DNA of 64,000 nucleotides from JAQBQB01 sp963846925 (GCA_963846925.1 CAWJXW010000014.1:62001-126000), one strand, 5' to 3'; numbered from the stretch's first letter, positions 26,513 to 37,179 are shown. Notes: generated by a model from the sequence alone, not told the origin. Numbers and translations are program-made.

Positions 26513-26538
26513 ACGCGGCTTCCCAACCCATGGAAGCC
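26513..26538. other. Hairpin in the leader of the TonB receptor gene
   Basis: A 9-bp perfect stem, gcggcttcc (26513-26521) with ggaagccgc (26530-26538), has an 8-nt loop and lies about 57 bp before the receptor GTG start. There is no T-run on either side, so it may be a weak terminator for the DUF3108 gene or a leader structure. Confidence 0.4.
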
Positions 26539-26594
26539 GCCGCGCGTAGAGATGGTGTCAATCCAATATTTGCGAACACCTTCGAGGCTGCCCC

Positions 26595-29500
26595 GTGTCA
26601 CCTCGCCGATCGATATCGCTTTTTCTCGTCCTGCTCCTTGGCGCGTTCGTTCCATCGCGCCTGCACGCACAGGGTGACGCGGACATCATTCGCGGCCGCG
26701 TCATCGGCCCGGACAAGAAACCCGTCGAAAACGTCACCGTCACCGCGACGTCGCTCGTCAACCAGACGTCGCGCACCGCGAAGACGAACAAGGACGGCCG
26801 CTTCTCGATCATCTTCAACGGCGGCGGCGGCGATTACATGATGGCGTACATCTCGATCGGCTTCGCGCCGGCGCGATTCGAGGTGAAGCGCGAGGTCGAT
26901 GAGGACATTCTCATCGCCGACGCCACGATGAGCAAGACGGCCGTGTCGCTCGACGCCGTGCGCGTCACCGCGGGCCGCGAGCGTCCGGACCGCAACGGCA
27001 ACTCGCTCGACGTCGGCGGCCGCGACCAGGCCGTCAACACGAACAACGTGCCGGTCGACATCCTCGGCGACCTCTCGGCCATGGCGGCGACGCTGCCTGG
27101 CGTCACGCTCATCCCCGGCGCCGACGGAGGCGCCAGCGGCTTCTCGGTGCTCGGGCTCGGCGCCGATCAGAACAACATCACGCTCAATGGTCTGAACTTC
27201 GCCGGCACCGATCTGCCCCGCGACGCCACGACGCAGCAGCGCGTGACGACGTCGAGCTTCGATCCGTCGCGCGGCGGATTCTCCGGCGCGCAGATCTCGC
27301 TCCGCACGAACAGCGGCACCAACTACGCCACGCGGTCGCTGCACCAGACCGTCGACTCGCCCACCTTGCAGTACACGGACGCCGTCGGACGCGCGCTCGG
27401 CCAGCAATTCACCAACCTCCAGCTCAGCGGCAACGCCGCCGGCCCCTTCGTGCTCGACAAGGCGTTCTACGCGTTGTCGTGGCAGCTCGGGACGCCGCAC
27501 GAGCAACCTTCAGGATTTGCTCAACCTGAGCAGCGACGCACTGGCGCTCGAGCGCGTCGGCGTATCGCCGGACTCCGTTCAGCACCTCGTCCAACTGTTG
27601 AACCAGGCGCAGATCCCGCTCACGAACAACGCGATCCCGAGCTCGAAGCTCACGCAGAACGGATCGTTCCTCTCGAGCTTCGACTTCGCGCCGAGCGGCG
27701 GCCACTTCTTCAACGTCACGATGAACGGCCGGTGGCAGGGTCAGGACGGCGCCAACCTGTCCAGCACGGCCGTGCCCGACCACGGCGGCGATACGCGCAC
27801 GCTATGGCGGCACGCTCCAGGGCCGCCACTCCGCGTACTTCAAGGACAACTTCCTCGACAACACCAGCGGCTCGATCCAGGAGAGCGTGACGCAGGGCAG
27901 TCCCTACATCGAGCTCCCCTCGGCCACGGTCCGCGTCAACTCGAACTTCCCGGACGGAACCGCCGGCATCTCGAACCTGCAGTTCGGCGGCAACACGAGT
28001 CTGCCGCGCAACTCGCACACGCTGAACACCGAGCTGCAGAACGAGCTCTCGTGGATCAGCCTCGACAACAAGCACCGCTACAAGTTCGGCCTCGACTTCC
28101 GCTACAATCGCTACTCGCAGGACAACACGACGAACCGCTTCGGGACGTACACGTACAACTCGATTCAGGATTTCCAGGACGGCGTGCCGGCGAGCTTCAG
28201 CCGACGCTTGCAGGTCAATCAGCGGTTCGGCGACGACATTGGCGGCTCGGCGTGGCTGGGTGACGCGTGGCGCGCCACGCAGCGATTCCAGGTGACGTAC
28301 GGCCTGCGCGTCGACGCCTCGCACTTCCAGGGCAACCCGCAGTTCAATCCGGCGATCGACTCCGTGTACCAACAGCGGAACGACGCGGTGCCGCGCGGCA
28401 TCTACGCGAGCCCGCGCCTCGGCTTCAGCTGGACGTACGGCACGAACCCGCAGATCGGCGGCTTCCAGGGCGCGCAGCGCGGATCGCGCGGCCAGATCAG
28501 CGGCGGCATCGGACAGTTCCAGAATCTGCCGAGCTCACCGCTCATCGCCGCGGCCGTGGACCAGACTGGATTGCCGTCCGCGGCGCAGCAGTTGAGCTGC
28601 ATCGGCAGCGCCGTGCCGTCGCCCGATTGGTTGCAGTATCTGACGAACACGGGGATGATCCCGACGACGTGCACCGGCGACGTATCGAGCTTCACGAGCA
28701 CGGTACCGAACGTCACGCTCTTCTCGAAGGACTACATCCCGCAGCGAAGCTGGCGCGCGAACCTCAACTGGAACGCGCCGATCCTCAACAACATGTTCCG
28801 GCTGACGAGCGGCGCGACGTACTCGCTCAATTTGAACCAGCAGAGCCAGATCGATCTCAACTTCAACCGAAAGCCGGTCTTCACCCTCTCGAACGAAGGG
28901 CGTCCCGTATTCGTCGATCCGACGCTGATCTTCCCGTCGACGGGCACGACCATCGAGAACGGCTCGCGCGTGTCGCCGGAGTTCGCGAACGTCACGGACT
29001 ACCTCTCCGACCTCCGGTCGCACACGACGCAGTTCAGCGTCGGCATTTCGCCGGTCACGTTCAACTCGGCGTTCCAGTGGAGCGTGACGTACGTCTGGCA
29101 GAAGATCCTCGACGAGCAGCGCGGCTTCGCCGGCGGCAGCACGGCCAGCGATCCGTACCTGATCCAGTGGGCGCGCGGCAATCAGGACGCGCGGCACCAG
29201 ATCACGTACAACGTCGGCTACACGTTCCATCAAGCGGTGAGCGTCGTCGCCCTCGGCCGCGTTCAGTCGGGGAACCCGTTCACGCCGATGGTGTCGGGCG
29301 ACGTCAACGGCGACGGCTACAACAACGACCGCGCGTTCATCTACGATCCGTCGAAGGTCGCCGCCGACTCGGCGCTATCGGCCGGCATGCGCGGCCTGCT
29401 CACCGGTGCTCCGAGCTCGGTGAAGTCATGTCTCGAAAAGCAGCTCGGCACGATCGCCGGCCGCAACAGCTGCCAGGGTCCGTGGTACACGACGCTCAGC

Positions 29501-30277
29501 CTGCGCATCTCGCTCGTGTCGCAGGCAATGAGGGTCGTTCCGGACCGCGCGACGATCTCGCTGGGCATCGCCAATCCGCTCACCGGCCTGGACGCGCTCG
29601 TCCACGGCTCGAACAACCTGCACGGCTGGGGCGCGCCGTCGTTCGCCGACCCGACGCTGTTGTTCGTGCACGGCTTCGACCCGGCGACGCAGCAGTACCA
29701 GTACACGGTCAACCCGCGCTTCGGCGCGAATCGACAGGCGACCGCGACGTTGCTCGCGCCGACGCAGCTCACGCTCGACGTCCGCCTCGACGTCGGCCCC
29801 GAGCGCGAGCGCCAGGATCTCTTCCTCCGCCTCCGCTCCGGCCGCGGCGCCAAGGGGAACAAGCTCACGGCGGATCAGATCAAGATTCAGTACGAGCGGA
29901 CCTATCCGAATCCGTTCGAGCAGATGCTCCGGCAGCAGGACTCGCTCGGGCTCAGCAACGAGACCGCCGACAGCATCGCGATTCTCAACAAGTCGTACGG
30001 AAAGATCATCGACTCGATCTGGACGCCGGTGGCCGCGTACCTCGCCGGCCTCGAGGAGAAGTACGACCTCGACGCGGCGTACGATCGCGTTCGCACGGCC
30101 GAGAACAAGTCGCTCGACCAGATGGCGATCTACGGTCCGGCAGCCAAGCAGCTGTTGACGCCGGAGCAGGTTCGGAAGCTGCCGCCGTTCATCGCGCTGT
30201 TCCTCGACAACCAGGCGATTCGGCAGGTGAGGCCGGGACGGGCGGGAGGAGGAAGAGGCGGGTTCTTCGGCGGGTAG
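26595..30277 (+). pseudogene. TonB-dependent receptor with carboxypeptidase-like regulatory domain, two frame breaks
   Basis: The GTG at 26595 opens a signal peptide (SLFLVLLLGAFVPSRLHAQG). A regulatory-like domain follows (IRGRVIGPDKKPVENVTVTA), then the plug (VPVDILGDLSAMAATLPGVT, with NNITLNGLNF) and a long barrel. Frame 1 holds to about 27500, one extra base moves it to a second frame through SSFDFAPSGGHFFNVTMNGR, and another near 27802 moves it to the frame used from 27811 to the stop at 30277. The repaired protein is about 1227 residues. It would import peptides, glycans or chelates across the outer membrane with TonB. The C-terminal 150 residues after the barrel (coiled, GRAGGGRGGFFGG end) are unusual. 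Confidence 0.85.
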
Positions 30278-30298
30278 CGTCGCAGTTGACCAGAATGA

Positions 30299-30335
30299 GA
30301 AACGGCGTCGTCCTTCGGGCGGCGCCGGTTTCATT
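30299..30335 (+). terminator. Terminator-like hairpin after the TonB receptor
   Basis: Stem ggcgtcgtcc with gggcggcgcc (two G-U pairs) and a TTC loop, embedded in gaaac...gtttc, followed by a T-rich stretch. It lies 22 bp after the receptor stop codon. Confidence 0.5.
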
Positions 30336-30366
30336 TGCGCTGAGTTCACAGAACTCAGACTGGTTG

Positions 30367-30599
30367 GCCGGCCACTCTGAGTTCGAGCCGCCTGTTGGAT
30401 GTATCGGCTATGCGCTCGAAGTCTGAGGTCTGACGTCTGATATCGGACATCAGACCCTGCGTTCGTGCGAAGGAGTCTGCGACGGATTGGAGCTCCTCCC
30501 CGTCACGCCTGGTCTGATGTCAGATGTCAGATATCAGACACTGATTTCGAGCGCACAGCCGTACTAACCACGCGACGAGCAGACCCCAGAGTGGCCGTG
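30367..30599. repeat. Palindromic element B, copy 1
   Basis: A 233-bp imperfect palindrome between two convergent genes. Outer arms cggccactctga (30369-30380) and cagagtggccg (30588-30598) enclose long inner arms of about 50 bp: one starts ggctatgcgctcgaa (30406) and ends catcagacc (30456), the other starts ggtctgatgtcag (30511) and ends gagcgcacagcc (30560). The 54-nt apical loop contains ctgcgtt and ggagct, conserved in copy 2 at 54169-54402. A separate small hairpin ctgagttc-aca-gaactcag precedes it at 30340-30358. Confidence 0.9.
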
Positions 30600-30626
30600 A
30601 TCCAACCGCCGTCTGACGTTCGCCGT

Positions 30627-31926
30627 CTATTTGACCAGCGTCGCCCCCGTTAGCAGCGCTATCGCCGCCAGCGTCGTCTGCGCGGCGTTCAGCCCCAGCC
30701 GGAAGTCCTTGTCGTTGTACGTCGAGTAAAGATCCGTCGGCTGATGCCACTGCGGGTCCCACCCCGCGCCGATCTGCTCGCCGCGTTCGTTCTCTCGCAG
30801 CGAGATCGACGGCACGAGATCCATGAACGGCCCAGAGTCCGTGTTGGTCATGTGCTGCCCGACGCGCGCCGGATAGTCGGTCGCGTACTTCTCGTTCGCC
30901 GTCTGGAAGAACCAGGCGAGTTTCTGCGCTCCCTCGGCCTGCTTCGACGTCACCTGGAATTCGATGTTGACGTCGGCCTCGGGGCGTTGCTCGGGGCTCA
31001 TGGTTCCGTCGGGGCGCGGCATGCCGTGATCGAACATCATCATGTCGTGCTGGATCATGCCGAGCCACTTCGGCTCGGGGTATTTGCCGGAGCCCGGCGG
31101 GTTCTCCTTGCCCTGGAGTGAATCGCGCTGCGCGATGTAGGCGCGCGCGCCGTTCGTCCCCGTCTCCTCGTTGTTCCAGAGGACGAAACGAATGGTGCGA
31201 TCGGTCTTCACGTCCGGGCTGCTGAAGACGCGGGCGAGCTCCATGACCAGCGCGGTGCCGGAGCCGTCGTCGTTCGCGGCCTCGTTCCAGCCGTGGCCGT
31301 CCATGTGACCGCCCACGATGTACATCTCTCCGGGGTGCGTCGAGCCGACCTTCGTGCAGAACACTTCTTCGCGCGGGCCGTCGGTCGCCGGCTCGGCGTC
31401 GAGCGCGCGAATCCGGGGATCGGGCTGCTTGAGTGAGTCGGTGTTCACACCGGTCTGCGTGCGAATCCCGCGGAAACGTCCGCCACCTTGCGCGGTGTTG
31501 CCGCGCCCCCGCCCACCGCGGCCGCCCGCGGCGGTGTCCCCTGCCGCGCCGCCGCGACCGCGACCGCGACCGGCACTGTCGCGCGGAGGTGGCGTCGTGT
31601 ACGTGTACTTGATCCGCTCGGTCGGCGTGCAGCCGTAGCTCTTGAGCTGTGCCTCGATCCAATCCACCGCTTTGCGGTTGCGTTCAGTGCCTTGGCGCCT
31701 GTCGCCGAACTGCGTGAGACCCTTGATCGTCGCCTTGTACTTCTCGAGGTCGAGGCGGGCCACCATGAGGCGAACCGGATCGTTCAGGGTGTCAGCGGGG
31801 CGGTGGCTGGTTGCCGCCGCGCTGCTGCGCTTGAACCGGCGCGGCGGCGAGGGCGAACGCGGTGGATAGAATCGCGACGGATATCGTCGCGGCACGGTGA
31901 GTCTGGATGCGAGCGAGGGTGCTCAT
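30627..31926 (-). CDS. M28 family zinc aminopeptidase, secreted; one frameshift near 31800
   Basis: The signal peptide (MSTLARIQTHRAATISVAIL then STAFALAAAPVQAQ) starts at ATG 31926 but is one frame away from the catalytic domain, which reads openly from about 31800 to 30627. One base change near 31800 joins them. Metal-binding residues are visible as GGHMDGHGWNEAANDDGSG (His, then bridging Asp), the catalytic NNEETGTNGARAY and HDMMMFD, and the late His in DPQWHQPTDLYST. A Gly/Arg-rich insert (GRGRGRGGAAGD) between residues 110 and 140 is unusual low complexity. Family members release N-terminal amino acids in the periplasm. Confidence 0.87.
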
Positions 31927-31984
31927 GATCTCGGTGGATTGGACGCCGGATCATGAGCACCCTCACCGCGGCCTGCAAGTGCCG

Positions 31985-32578
31985 CTAACGACGGCGGCCG
32001 CGCGGCGGGGCGGAGTCGCTGCTGCCGCCCACCTGGAACGAAAGCCCGAACCGCAGCTCGTTCGTGCGCGCCGGAGCGTCGTACGCCGTCGGAAGCACGA
32101 ACTCGGTCATGCGCCAGCGCGCCTCGCCGAACAGATCGATCGCATGGGCCAGGGGGACGTTCGCCCCGAGCCCGTAGCTCCAATCGTTGCGCGTCGTCGT
32201 GTTCACCACGTTCTGCACTCCCTCGATGCCGACGCCGGCGAAGACGAATGGGGTGATCGACCGCGAGAACCCGTCGTTTCGCCCGATGAGGAACATCGCG
32301 TCGGCGTCGGCCCCCCAGGGGCGGGAATCGGTCGACAGCGAGGCGGAATTGTTCGCGTTCTGAAGGGCGTAGTTTCCGCTGGCGCGGAAGGCGAGGCCGC
32401 TGTTTCCGCCGAGCGTCAGGGCGAGGCCCGCCAGCGGACTGCCGCCGGTGGACGGCAGGAAGGACACAAAGGGCGTGACCGCGAGGTTGGGTTGTTGCGC
32501 AGACGCCGCGACGACCGGGGCGGCGATGCCGGCGACGACCAGCAGCTGCGGCAGCCGGAATGCGATGGATCGATGCAC
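31985..32578 (-). CDS. Outer-membrane beta-barrel protein (OmpA/OmpW-like)
   Basis: The GTG at 32578 gives a good signal peptide (VHRSIAFRLPQLLVVAGIAA then ASAQQ) and 197 residues; a longer ATG start at 32653 adds a non-signal-like leader. The mature part alternates hydrophobic and polar residues with short turns (NLAVTPFVSFLPS, SGLAFRASGNYALQNA, SITPFVFAGVGIEGVQNV, WSYGLGANVPLA, IDLFGEARWRM, ELRFGLSFQVGG), the pattern of an eight-stranded barrel. The last strand ends FQVGG followed by a basic tail, so the usual C-terminal aromatic is absent. Role unknown; structural or porin-like. Confidence 0.75.
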   Translation of the reverse strand: MHRSIAFRLPQLLVVAGIAAPVVAASAQQPNLAVTPFVSFLPSTGGSPLAGLALTLGGNSGLAFRASGNYALQNANNSASLSTDSRPWGADADAMFLIGRNDGFSRSITPFVFAGVGIEGVQNVVNTTTRNDWSYGLGANVPLAHAIDLFGEARWRMTEFVLPTAYDAPARTNELRFGLSFQVGGSSDSAPPRGRRR

Positions 32579-32938
32579 GGGCGACTCCGGAAAAGGGGAT
32601 CGGTCGCTCGGCGAGAATGCACTTAGGCGGCCAGACGGCTGTCTTTTCGCCAACCCGTTGGAACATGGCGAGTTGCGCTTCTTTGGGCCCGCGCCCGCCG
32701 ACCCGACGTGTCCCGTGGTTTGGACATGGTGTGTCGCCCGCGGAGGTCTGGCCCGGGTTGGGCGGGGCCATCGGCCGGGCCCTCGAACCCGGCACCGAAT
32801 GGAACGGTCCGGTCACCGATTCGCCGCCGCGCTTCCAAGGAAACCGCGACCGCGGTAGGCTTTTTCCTCGCATTCGAACGTCTATGGGAACCTCGAGGGG
32901 AACCTCGAGGGGAACCGGTCGTCCAGGAGCATACTCTA

Positions 32939-33433
32939 ATGAGCATCGGAACATCAATGCTGGCCGAATTCGACCGCGAGATGGCGACCACGCGGCGCGT
33001 GCTGGAGCGCGTGCCGACGGACAAGGGCACGTGGAAGCCTCACGAAAAGTCGTTCGCGCTCGGCCACCTCGCTCAGCTCGTGGCGGGAATGCCCGGTTGG
33101 ATCACGATGACGATCCGCAACCCCAGCCTGGATCTCAAAAGCGGCGGCGGCTACTCCTTTCAACCGACCGAAAGTCTGGTGGCGCAATTCGACAAGAACG
33201 TCGGCGAAGCGCGCGCCGAACTGGGCAAGGTGCGCGATGAGGCCTTCGACGAACCGTGGTCTCTCAAAATGGGCGACCGCGTTCTCTCGACGGAGCCGCG
33301 CGGCGTCGTGGTCCGAACGCACATCAACCACCTCGTCCACCACCGCGGCCAGCTCACCGTCTACCTGCGGCTGCTCGACGTGCCGATTCCGTCGATCTAC
33401 GGGCCGACGGCGGACGAGCGCACTTTCGGCTGA
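32939..33433 (+). CDS. DinB family protein
   Basis: The ATG at 32939 opens 164 residues beginning MSIGTSMLAEFDREMATTRR. The DinB four-helix bundle is seen with metal-ligand His candidates in FALGHLAQLVAGMPGW and HINHLVHHRGQLTVYLRLLD, plus the closing PSIYGPTADE typical of this subgroup. DinB proteins include thiol-dependent enzymes (bacillithiol/mycothiol type transferases) and many of unknown role. Just upstream, ggaacctcgag is repeated two to three times (32888-32915), which may be a regulatory site. Longer upstream in-frame codons are not protein-like. Confidence 0.88.
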   Translation: MSIGTSMLAEFDREMATTRRVLERVPTDKGTWKPHEKSFALGHLAQLVAGMPGWITMTIRNPSLDLKSGGGYSFQPTESLVAQFDKNVGEARAELGKVRDEAFDEPWSLKMGDRVLSTEPRGVVVRTHINHLVHHRGQLTVYLRLLDVPIPSIYGPTADERTFG

Positions 33434-33470
33434 GGCGTCCCCCGCCGCCTCGGTCCGTCGCTGTGCCGGA

Positions 33471-34943
33471 CTATCGATTGCGGAAGGTGTACTTCGTCCA
33501 GACGACGACCATTCCGCAGTCGACGGGCCGGCCGGGCGGAAGCAGTTCCGGCGGAACCATCAGCGCGTGGGCGTACACTTCGACCGCGGCGACTTCATGC
33601 GACTGCAGGTCGGATACGGCGTTCGCCGAGGTCTCGATCCCGTCCATCAATATGGTCGGGGAGCACGCGTGACCCTTGTCGCCCATCGTCGTGAGGAACA
33701 CGCTGCCCAGGCGGCGGGACATTCGAATGCCAGGCACGTCGTTGAAGACGTTGATGAAATCGGGATAGCGCGCGATCGCAGTGGAGTCGAGCGTGTACCC
33801 CGTGCCGTTCTTCCGGCGCGCGTCGAACTCCTGCGCCATTACCTGCACGCCGGGCTTCGCCGTGACCCGCATTCCGGTCAGAACGATCGGCCGGCCGAAC
33901 TGCAGCGCGACGCGCGTCGTGTCGCGCGGGAGCACGTCGACCGTCTGCGAGACGGGCGCGACTCCGACGGAGAGCACCTCGATCTGCTGCGTGCCCGTCG
34001 GCACGTCACGCAGCACGAAGCGTCCCTCGGCGTCCGAGCGGACCTCGCGCAATCCCGGCATCGAGACGCGAGCAGCGCCGAACGGCTCGCCGGTCACGCT
34101 GGTCACGATGCCGCTCACGATCCCGACATGGGCCGCCACGGAATCCGTCGGTCCGACGAGTAGATCGCGCCGCTCGATCCTCCCGCCCCGGGGCGGAAGC
34201 TCGATCTCGCCGCTGGAGACCGAATCCGTCGTTCCGGCGGCCCGGATCGACATGACCTCCCAGGTGGGGACGTCGCAGACGCTGTAGTTGCCCAGGTCGT
34301 CCGCGAGACCCTCGGTCCTCCACCGCTTCGCGGTCACGTGCCCGGATTTGATGCCCAACTCCACCCAGGTGACCTCTACCCGGGCGTGCGCCAGCGGTCG
34401 CATCGTGGCGGCATCACGTACGGTTCCGAACACGAACCCGCTGTCCTTCGGCACGCGAAGACCGGCGCATTCGATCCGCCAGAGAGTTCCGAACGAGGGC
34501 ACCCCGAGGCGAACCTCGTCGCCTTCAGTGGCCACCGTGGCCTTGCGCGACACGCCGGAGAGGCCGAGGGAGTCGAGCACGGCGTGCTGCACGGCGAAGG
34601 TGTAGTCGCCGGGGGGGACGCTATCGAACTGAAAGCGGCCGTGAGAATCCGTAGTGGTGTTTCGCGCGCCGGCCCCGCTGCCGAGAATACTTACAAAGGC
34701 ATCTCTGAGGGGCTGTCGCCGAATGCTGTCGTACGCCACTCCCCGGACGGCCATCATCGTGGGGATCGATGCCGGCGGGCGTGGGACGGCCTGCGCGGTT
34801 GCGCTAGTCGGTGCGGCGATGGCGGCCAAGGCGGCTGCGCACAGCACGACGAACGTCTTCAAGGGGGAGAACCCCAGCACGGGTGGGTGCGGCGGTATTG
34901 TATACACAACAGCGCCGAGAACTGCAAGACCGTTCCACAACAA
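33471..34943 (-). CDS. Secreted carboxypeptidase-regulatory-like protein with plug domain, no barrel
   Basis: This 490-residue protein begins MLWNGLAVLGAVVYTIPPHP; a TTG at 34862 would start directly at the signal-like KTFVVLCAAALAAIAAPTSA, so the true start is uncertain. Three regulatory-like beta-sandwich units follow (VRGVAYDSIRRQPLRDAFVS, FGTVRDAATMRPLAHARVEV, VSGIVTSVTGEPFGAARVSM), then a plug-like part (YPDFINVFNDVPGIRMSRRL, CSPTILMDGIET) and the end MVVVWTKYTFRNR. As in the protein at 13345-14187, there is no barrel. It is divergent from the kinase gene. Role unknown; a surface sensor or a scaffold for TonB systems is possible. Confidence 0.78.
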   Translation of the reverse strand: MLWNGLAVLGAVVYTIPPHPPVLGFSPLKTFVVLCAAALAAIAAPTSATAQAVPRPPASIPTMMAVRGVAYDSIRRQPLRDAFVSILGSGAGARNTTTDSHGRFQFDSVPPGDYTFAVQHAVLDSLGLSGVSRKATVATEGDEVRLGVPSFGTLWRIECAGLRVPKDSGFVFGTVRDAATMRPLAHARVEVTWVELGIKSGHVTAKRWRTEGLADDLGNYSVCDVPTWEVMSIRAAGTTDSVSSGEIELPPRGGRIERRDLLVGPTDSVAAHVGIVSGIVTSVTGEPFGAARVSMPGLREVRSDAEGRFVLRDVPTGTQQIEVLSVGVAPVSQTVDVLPRDTTRVALQFGRPIVLTGMRVTAKPGVQVMAQEFDARRKNGTGYTLDSTAIARYPDFINVFNDVPGIRMSRRLGSVFLTTMGDKGHACSPTILMDGIETSANAVSDLQSHEVAAVEVYAHALMVPPELLPPGRPVDCGMVVVWTKYTFRNR

Positions 34944-35066
34944 CGTCGCCTCCTAAGGACGAATCATGCCAGTTCCCTCAGCGTTCGTAGTGCTCGTGCC
35001 TGGGGTCAGGCGTGGCAGTGCGCTATAGTAAATCGTCCGCGTTACATACAGATTCGTCATCCCGAA

Positions 35067-35957
35067 ATGTCTTCTCCCGCCTCAATCCTCAGTTTGGTTG
35101 CGTCCCTGGAGCTTCGCCTAGGGAACGGCTACGCCATTGAAGGCGAGGTCGCCAAAGGGGGGATGTCGCGGATCTATTCCGCCCGGCGGCCCGACACGCG
35201 CGAGCGAATCGCGATCAAGGTGATGGTGGACCGGCTCAGCGGCGCATCCGGTCCCGAGCGTCTCGAGCTCGAGGAGCGGTTCCTGCTCGAGATGCAGGTC
35301 CTGCAGAAGCTCAACCATCCGCGGATTCCGGCCGTGCTGTCCGCCGGCGACGTGAGCGGATCGCTGTACTACACGATGCCGTTCGTCGAAGGCGAATCCC
35401 TTCGTTCGCGGCTCAAGCGCAAGGATCACATCTCGGTTCGTGACGCGCTGCTGTTCACGCGCGACGTCGCCGACGCGCTCGCCCACGTGCATGAGAACGG
35501 CATCATCCATCGGGACGTGAAGCCGGACAACCTCATGCTGTCGCCGACCGGCGTGTGGCTGCTCGATTTCGGAATCGCGCGCGCGCCAAGCTTCAACCAA
35601 GCCGACGCCGCGCACGAGAAACCGAAATACATCATGGGGACGCCGGAGTACACGAGTCCCGAGCGCCTCACCGGGCGAGTGCTCGAAGACGCGCGCTCCG
35701 ACCTGTTTTCCCTGGGGTGCGTGCTCTACGAGATGCTGTCCGGCCGCCCGCCGTTTCCGAACGGCCTGCGCGACGCGATGAAGAAGCACGCGCCGCTGCT
35801 GCCGATCGACATGGCGCCGCTGCCGCCGAAGCTCCCCGACGAGGTGACGGGGTTGCTGCGCCGTTCGATCGCGCTCCACCCGTCGGACCGTTTCGTGAAC
35901 GCCACGGCGATGCTCGCCGCGGCCGACTCCGCCGCGAAGCAAGTCGGATACGACTGA
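35067..35957 (+). CDS. Ser/Thr protein kinase (Hanks type), soluble
   Basis: ATG at 35067; 296 residues consisting almost only of a kinase domain. The glycine loop is GEVAKGGMSRIYSA, the ATP-binding Lys is in ERIAIKVMVD, the catalytic loop is GIIHRDVKPDNLML, the metal-binding motif is LLDFGIAR, and the activation segment ends GTPEYTSPERLTG. No transmembrane segment or sensor domain is attached, so it acts in the cytoplasm. A TATAGT at 35024-35029 may be its -10 box. It is followed by MsrB and an HExxH protein in the same direction, and by a second kinase at 37262. Confidence 0.93.
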   Translation: MSSPASILSLVASLELRLGNGYAIEGEVAKGGMSRIYSARRPDTRERIAIKVMVDRLSGASGPERLELEERFLLEMQVLQKLNHPRIPAVLSAGDVSGSLYYTMPFVEGESLRSRLKRKDHISVRDALLFTRDVADALAHVHENGIIHRDVKPDNLMLSPTGVWLLDFGIARAPSFNQADAAHEKPKYIMGTPEYTSPERLTGRVLEDARSDLFSLGCVLYEMLSGRPPFPNGLRDAMKKHAPLLPIDMAPLPPKLPDEVTGLLRRSIALHPSDRFVNATAMLAAADSAAKQVGYD

Positions 35958-35984
35958 CCTCGGTCGGAAGGGGGAGTGGGGACC

Positions 35985-36533
35985 ATGACGATGGCCGAAT
36001 CGAATCTCACCCGCCGCGATTTCGTCGCGGCGATCGTCGCTCTTCCGATGTTCGGCGCGGTCCGCCGGCTTCCCCCCTCCCTCGAGGAAGTCGTGATCGT
36101 CGACTTCAACGACGCCGGCGTCCGCCAGGGAACGGTGCACGTGCCGAAAATCGTGAAGTCAGACGCCGAGTGGCGGAGTCAGCTGTCGCCGATCTCGTAC
36201 CAGATCACGCGGCAGCACGGCACGGAGCGCGCGTTCACCGGACCGTACTGGAACTTGCACGACCACGGCATGTTCAGGTGCGTATGCTGCGGAACGGCGC
36301 TGTTCGCGTCGGCGGTGAAGTTCGATTCCGGCACGGGCTGGCCGAGCTTCTGGCAGCCGATCGCCGAGGAGAACGTTCGTCACGGCGTGCCGAGCCACGG
36401 GTACACGGAAAGCGAAGTGACGTGCCGGCGCTGCGACGCGCACCTCGGTGATCTCTTCGATGACGGCCCCAAACCGACGGGGCTCCGTTATTGCATTGAC
36501 TCCGTCGCGCTGCGCTTCGTGAAATTCGCCTGA
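35985..36533 (+). CDS. msrB: Peptide-methionine (R)-S-oxide reductase, Tat-exported
   Basis: GGGGAG at 35971-35976 supports ATG 35985. The N-terminus carries a twin-arginine signal (NLTRRDFVAAIVALPMFG), so the enzyme is probably periplasmic. The MsrB fold shows structural zinc Cys pairs CVCC and CRRC, the segment FDSGTGWPSFWQPI, and the catalytic Cys in GLRYCIDSVALRF. It repairs methionine-R-sulfoxide in oxidised proteins. The gene starts 27 bp after the kinase stop, so the two are likely cotranscribed. Confidence 0.93.
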   Translation: MTMAESNLTRRDFVAAIVALPMFGAVRRLPPSLEEVVIVDFNDAGVRQGTVHVPKIVKSDAEWRSQLSPISYQITRQHGTERAFTGPYWNLHDHGMFRCVCCGTALFASAVKFDSGTGWPSFWQPIAEENVRHGVPSHGYTESEVTCRRCDAHLGDLFDDGPKPTGLRYCIDSVALRFVKFA

Positions 36534-36579
36534 GTCCATCTTCGGGGGGCTCGACGCCGCGCGGCTTCCGAGTTCCGCG

Positions 36580-37179
36580 ATGAACCTACTTCGACGATTG
36601 CGACAGACGCTTGGCGGCGCCCAGGGGACGGCCGGCGGCGGCGAGACGCATCGCATTCGCGGCTTCACCGTGTTCGTCGACAACACCCGGCCGGACATCG
36701 AGACGCGGGCCGTCCTCGAACGACTCGACGAGTCGCTCGCGCTGATCGAACAGGCGCAGCCGTGGCGGCTGGCGCACATGCGGCGGGACGTATCACGCTT
36801 TCTCGTGATCCGGTATCCCTGCCGCGGCGCCTTCTTTCCGCACACGCGCGAGTGCATGACCGAGCTGACGTTTCTCGCGCGGCGCGACATCTCGCCGGCG
36901 CCGGTCGCGGCGTCGATTCTCCACGAAGGCGTCCACGCACGCGTGCACGGCATGGGCGTCCGGCCCGAATCGAAGGATCCGGCCCGCGAGGAGCGCATCT
37001 GCCGGCGCGCCGAGCTGGAGTTCGGGCTCTCTCTGGCGTCGGACCTCGGCGCCCCGGTCATCGAGCGGGCGCGACTCAGCCTCGACCTCGCGGATGAAGA
37101 GGTGGCGCCGTCGATCGATTGGAGAATTGCAATGAAGCGGCAGGCGGCAGTCGACCGCGAGGCTACCCAGGACCGCTGA
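36580..37179 (+). CDS. HExxH-containing protein of unknown function (putative metalloprotease)
   Basis: A 199-residue soluble protein, ATG at 36580. It carries ILHEGVHARVHGMG near residue 113, an HExxH zinc-binding motif with an extra downstream His, and an acidic helix EERICRRAELEFGLSL about 20 residues later that could give the third ligand as in gluzincins. There is no signal peptide and no recognised family. It lies between msrB and a second protein kinase, all in one direction, so it may belong to a stress or signalling unit. Protease activity is inferred from the motif alone. Confidence 0.7.
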   Translation: MNLLRRLRQTLGGAQGTAGGGETHRIRGFTVFVDNTRPDIETRAVLERLDESLALIEQAQPWRLAHMRRDVSRFLVIRYPCRGAFFPHTRECMTELTFLARRDISPAPVAASILHEGVHARVHGMGVRPESKDPAREERICRRAELEFGLSLASDLGAPVIERARLSLDLADEEVAPSIDWRIAMKRQAAVDREATQDR

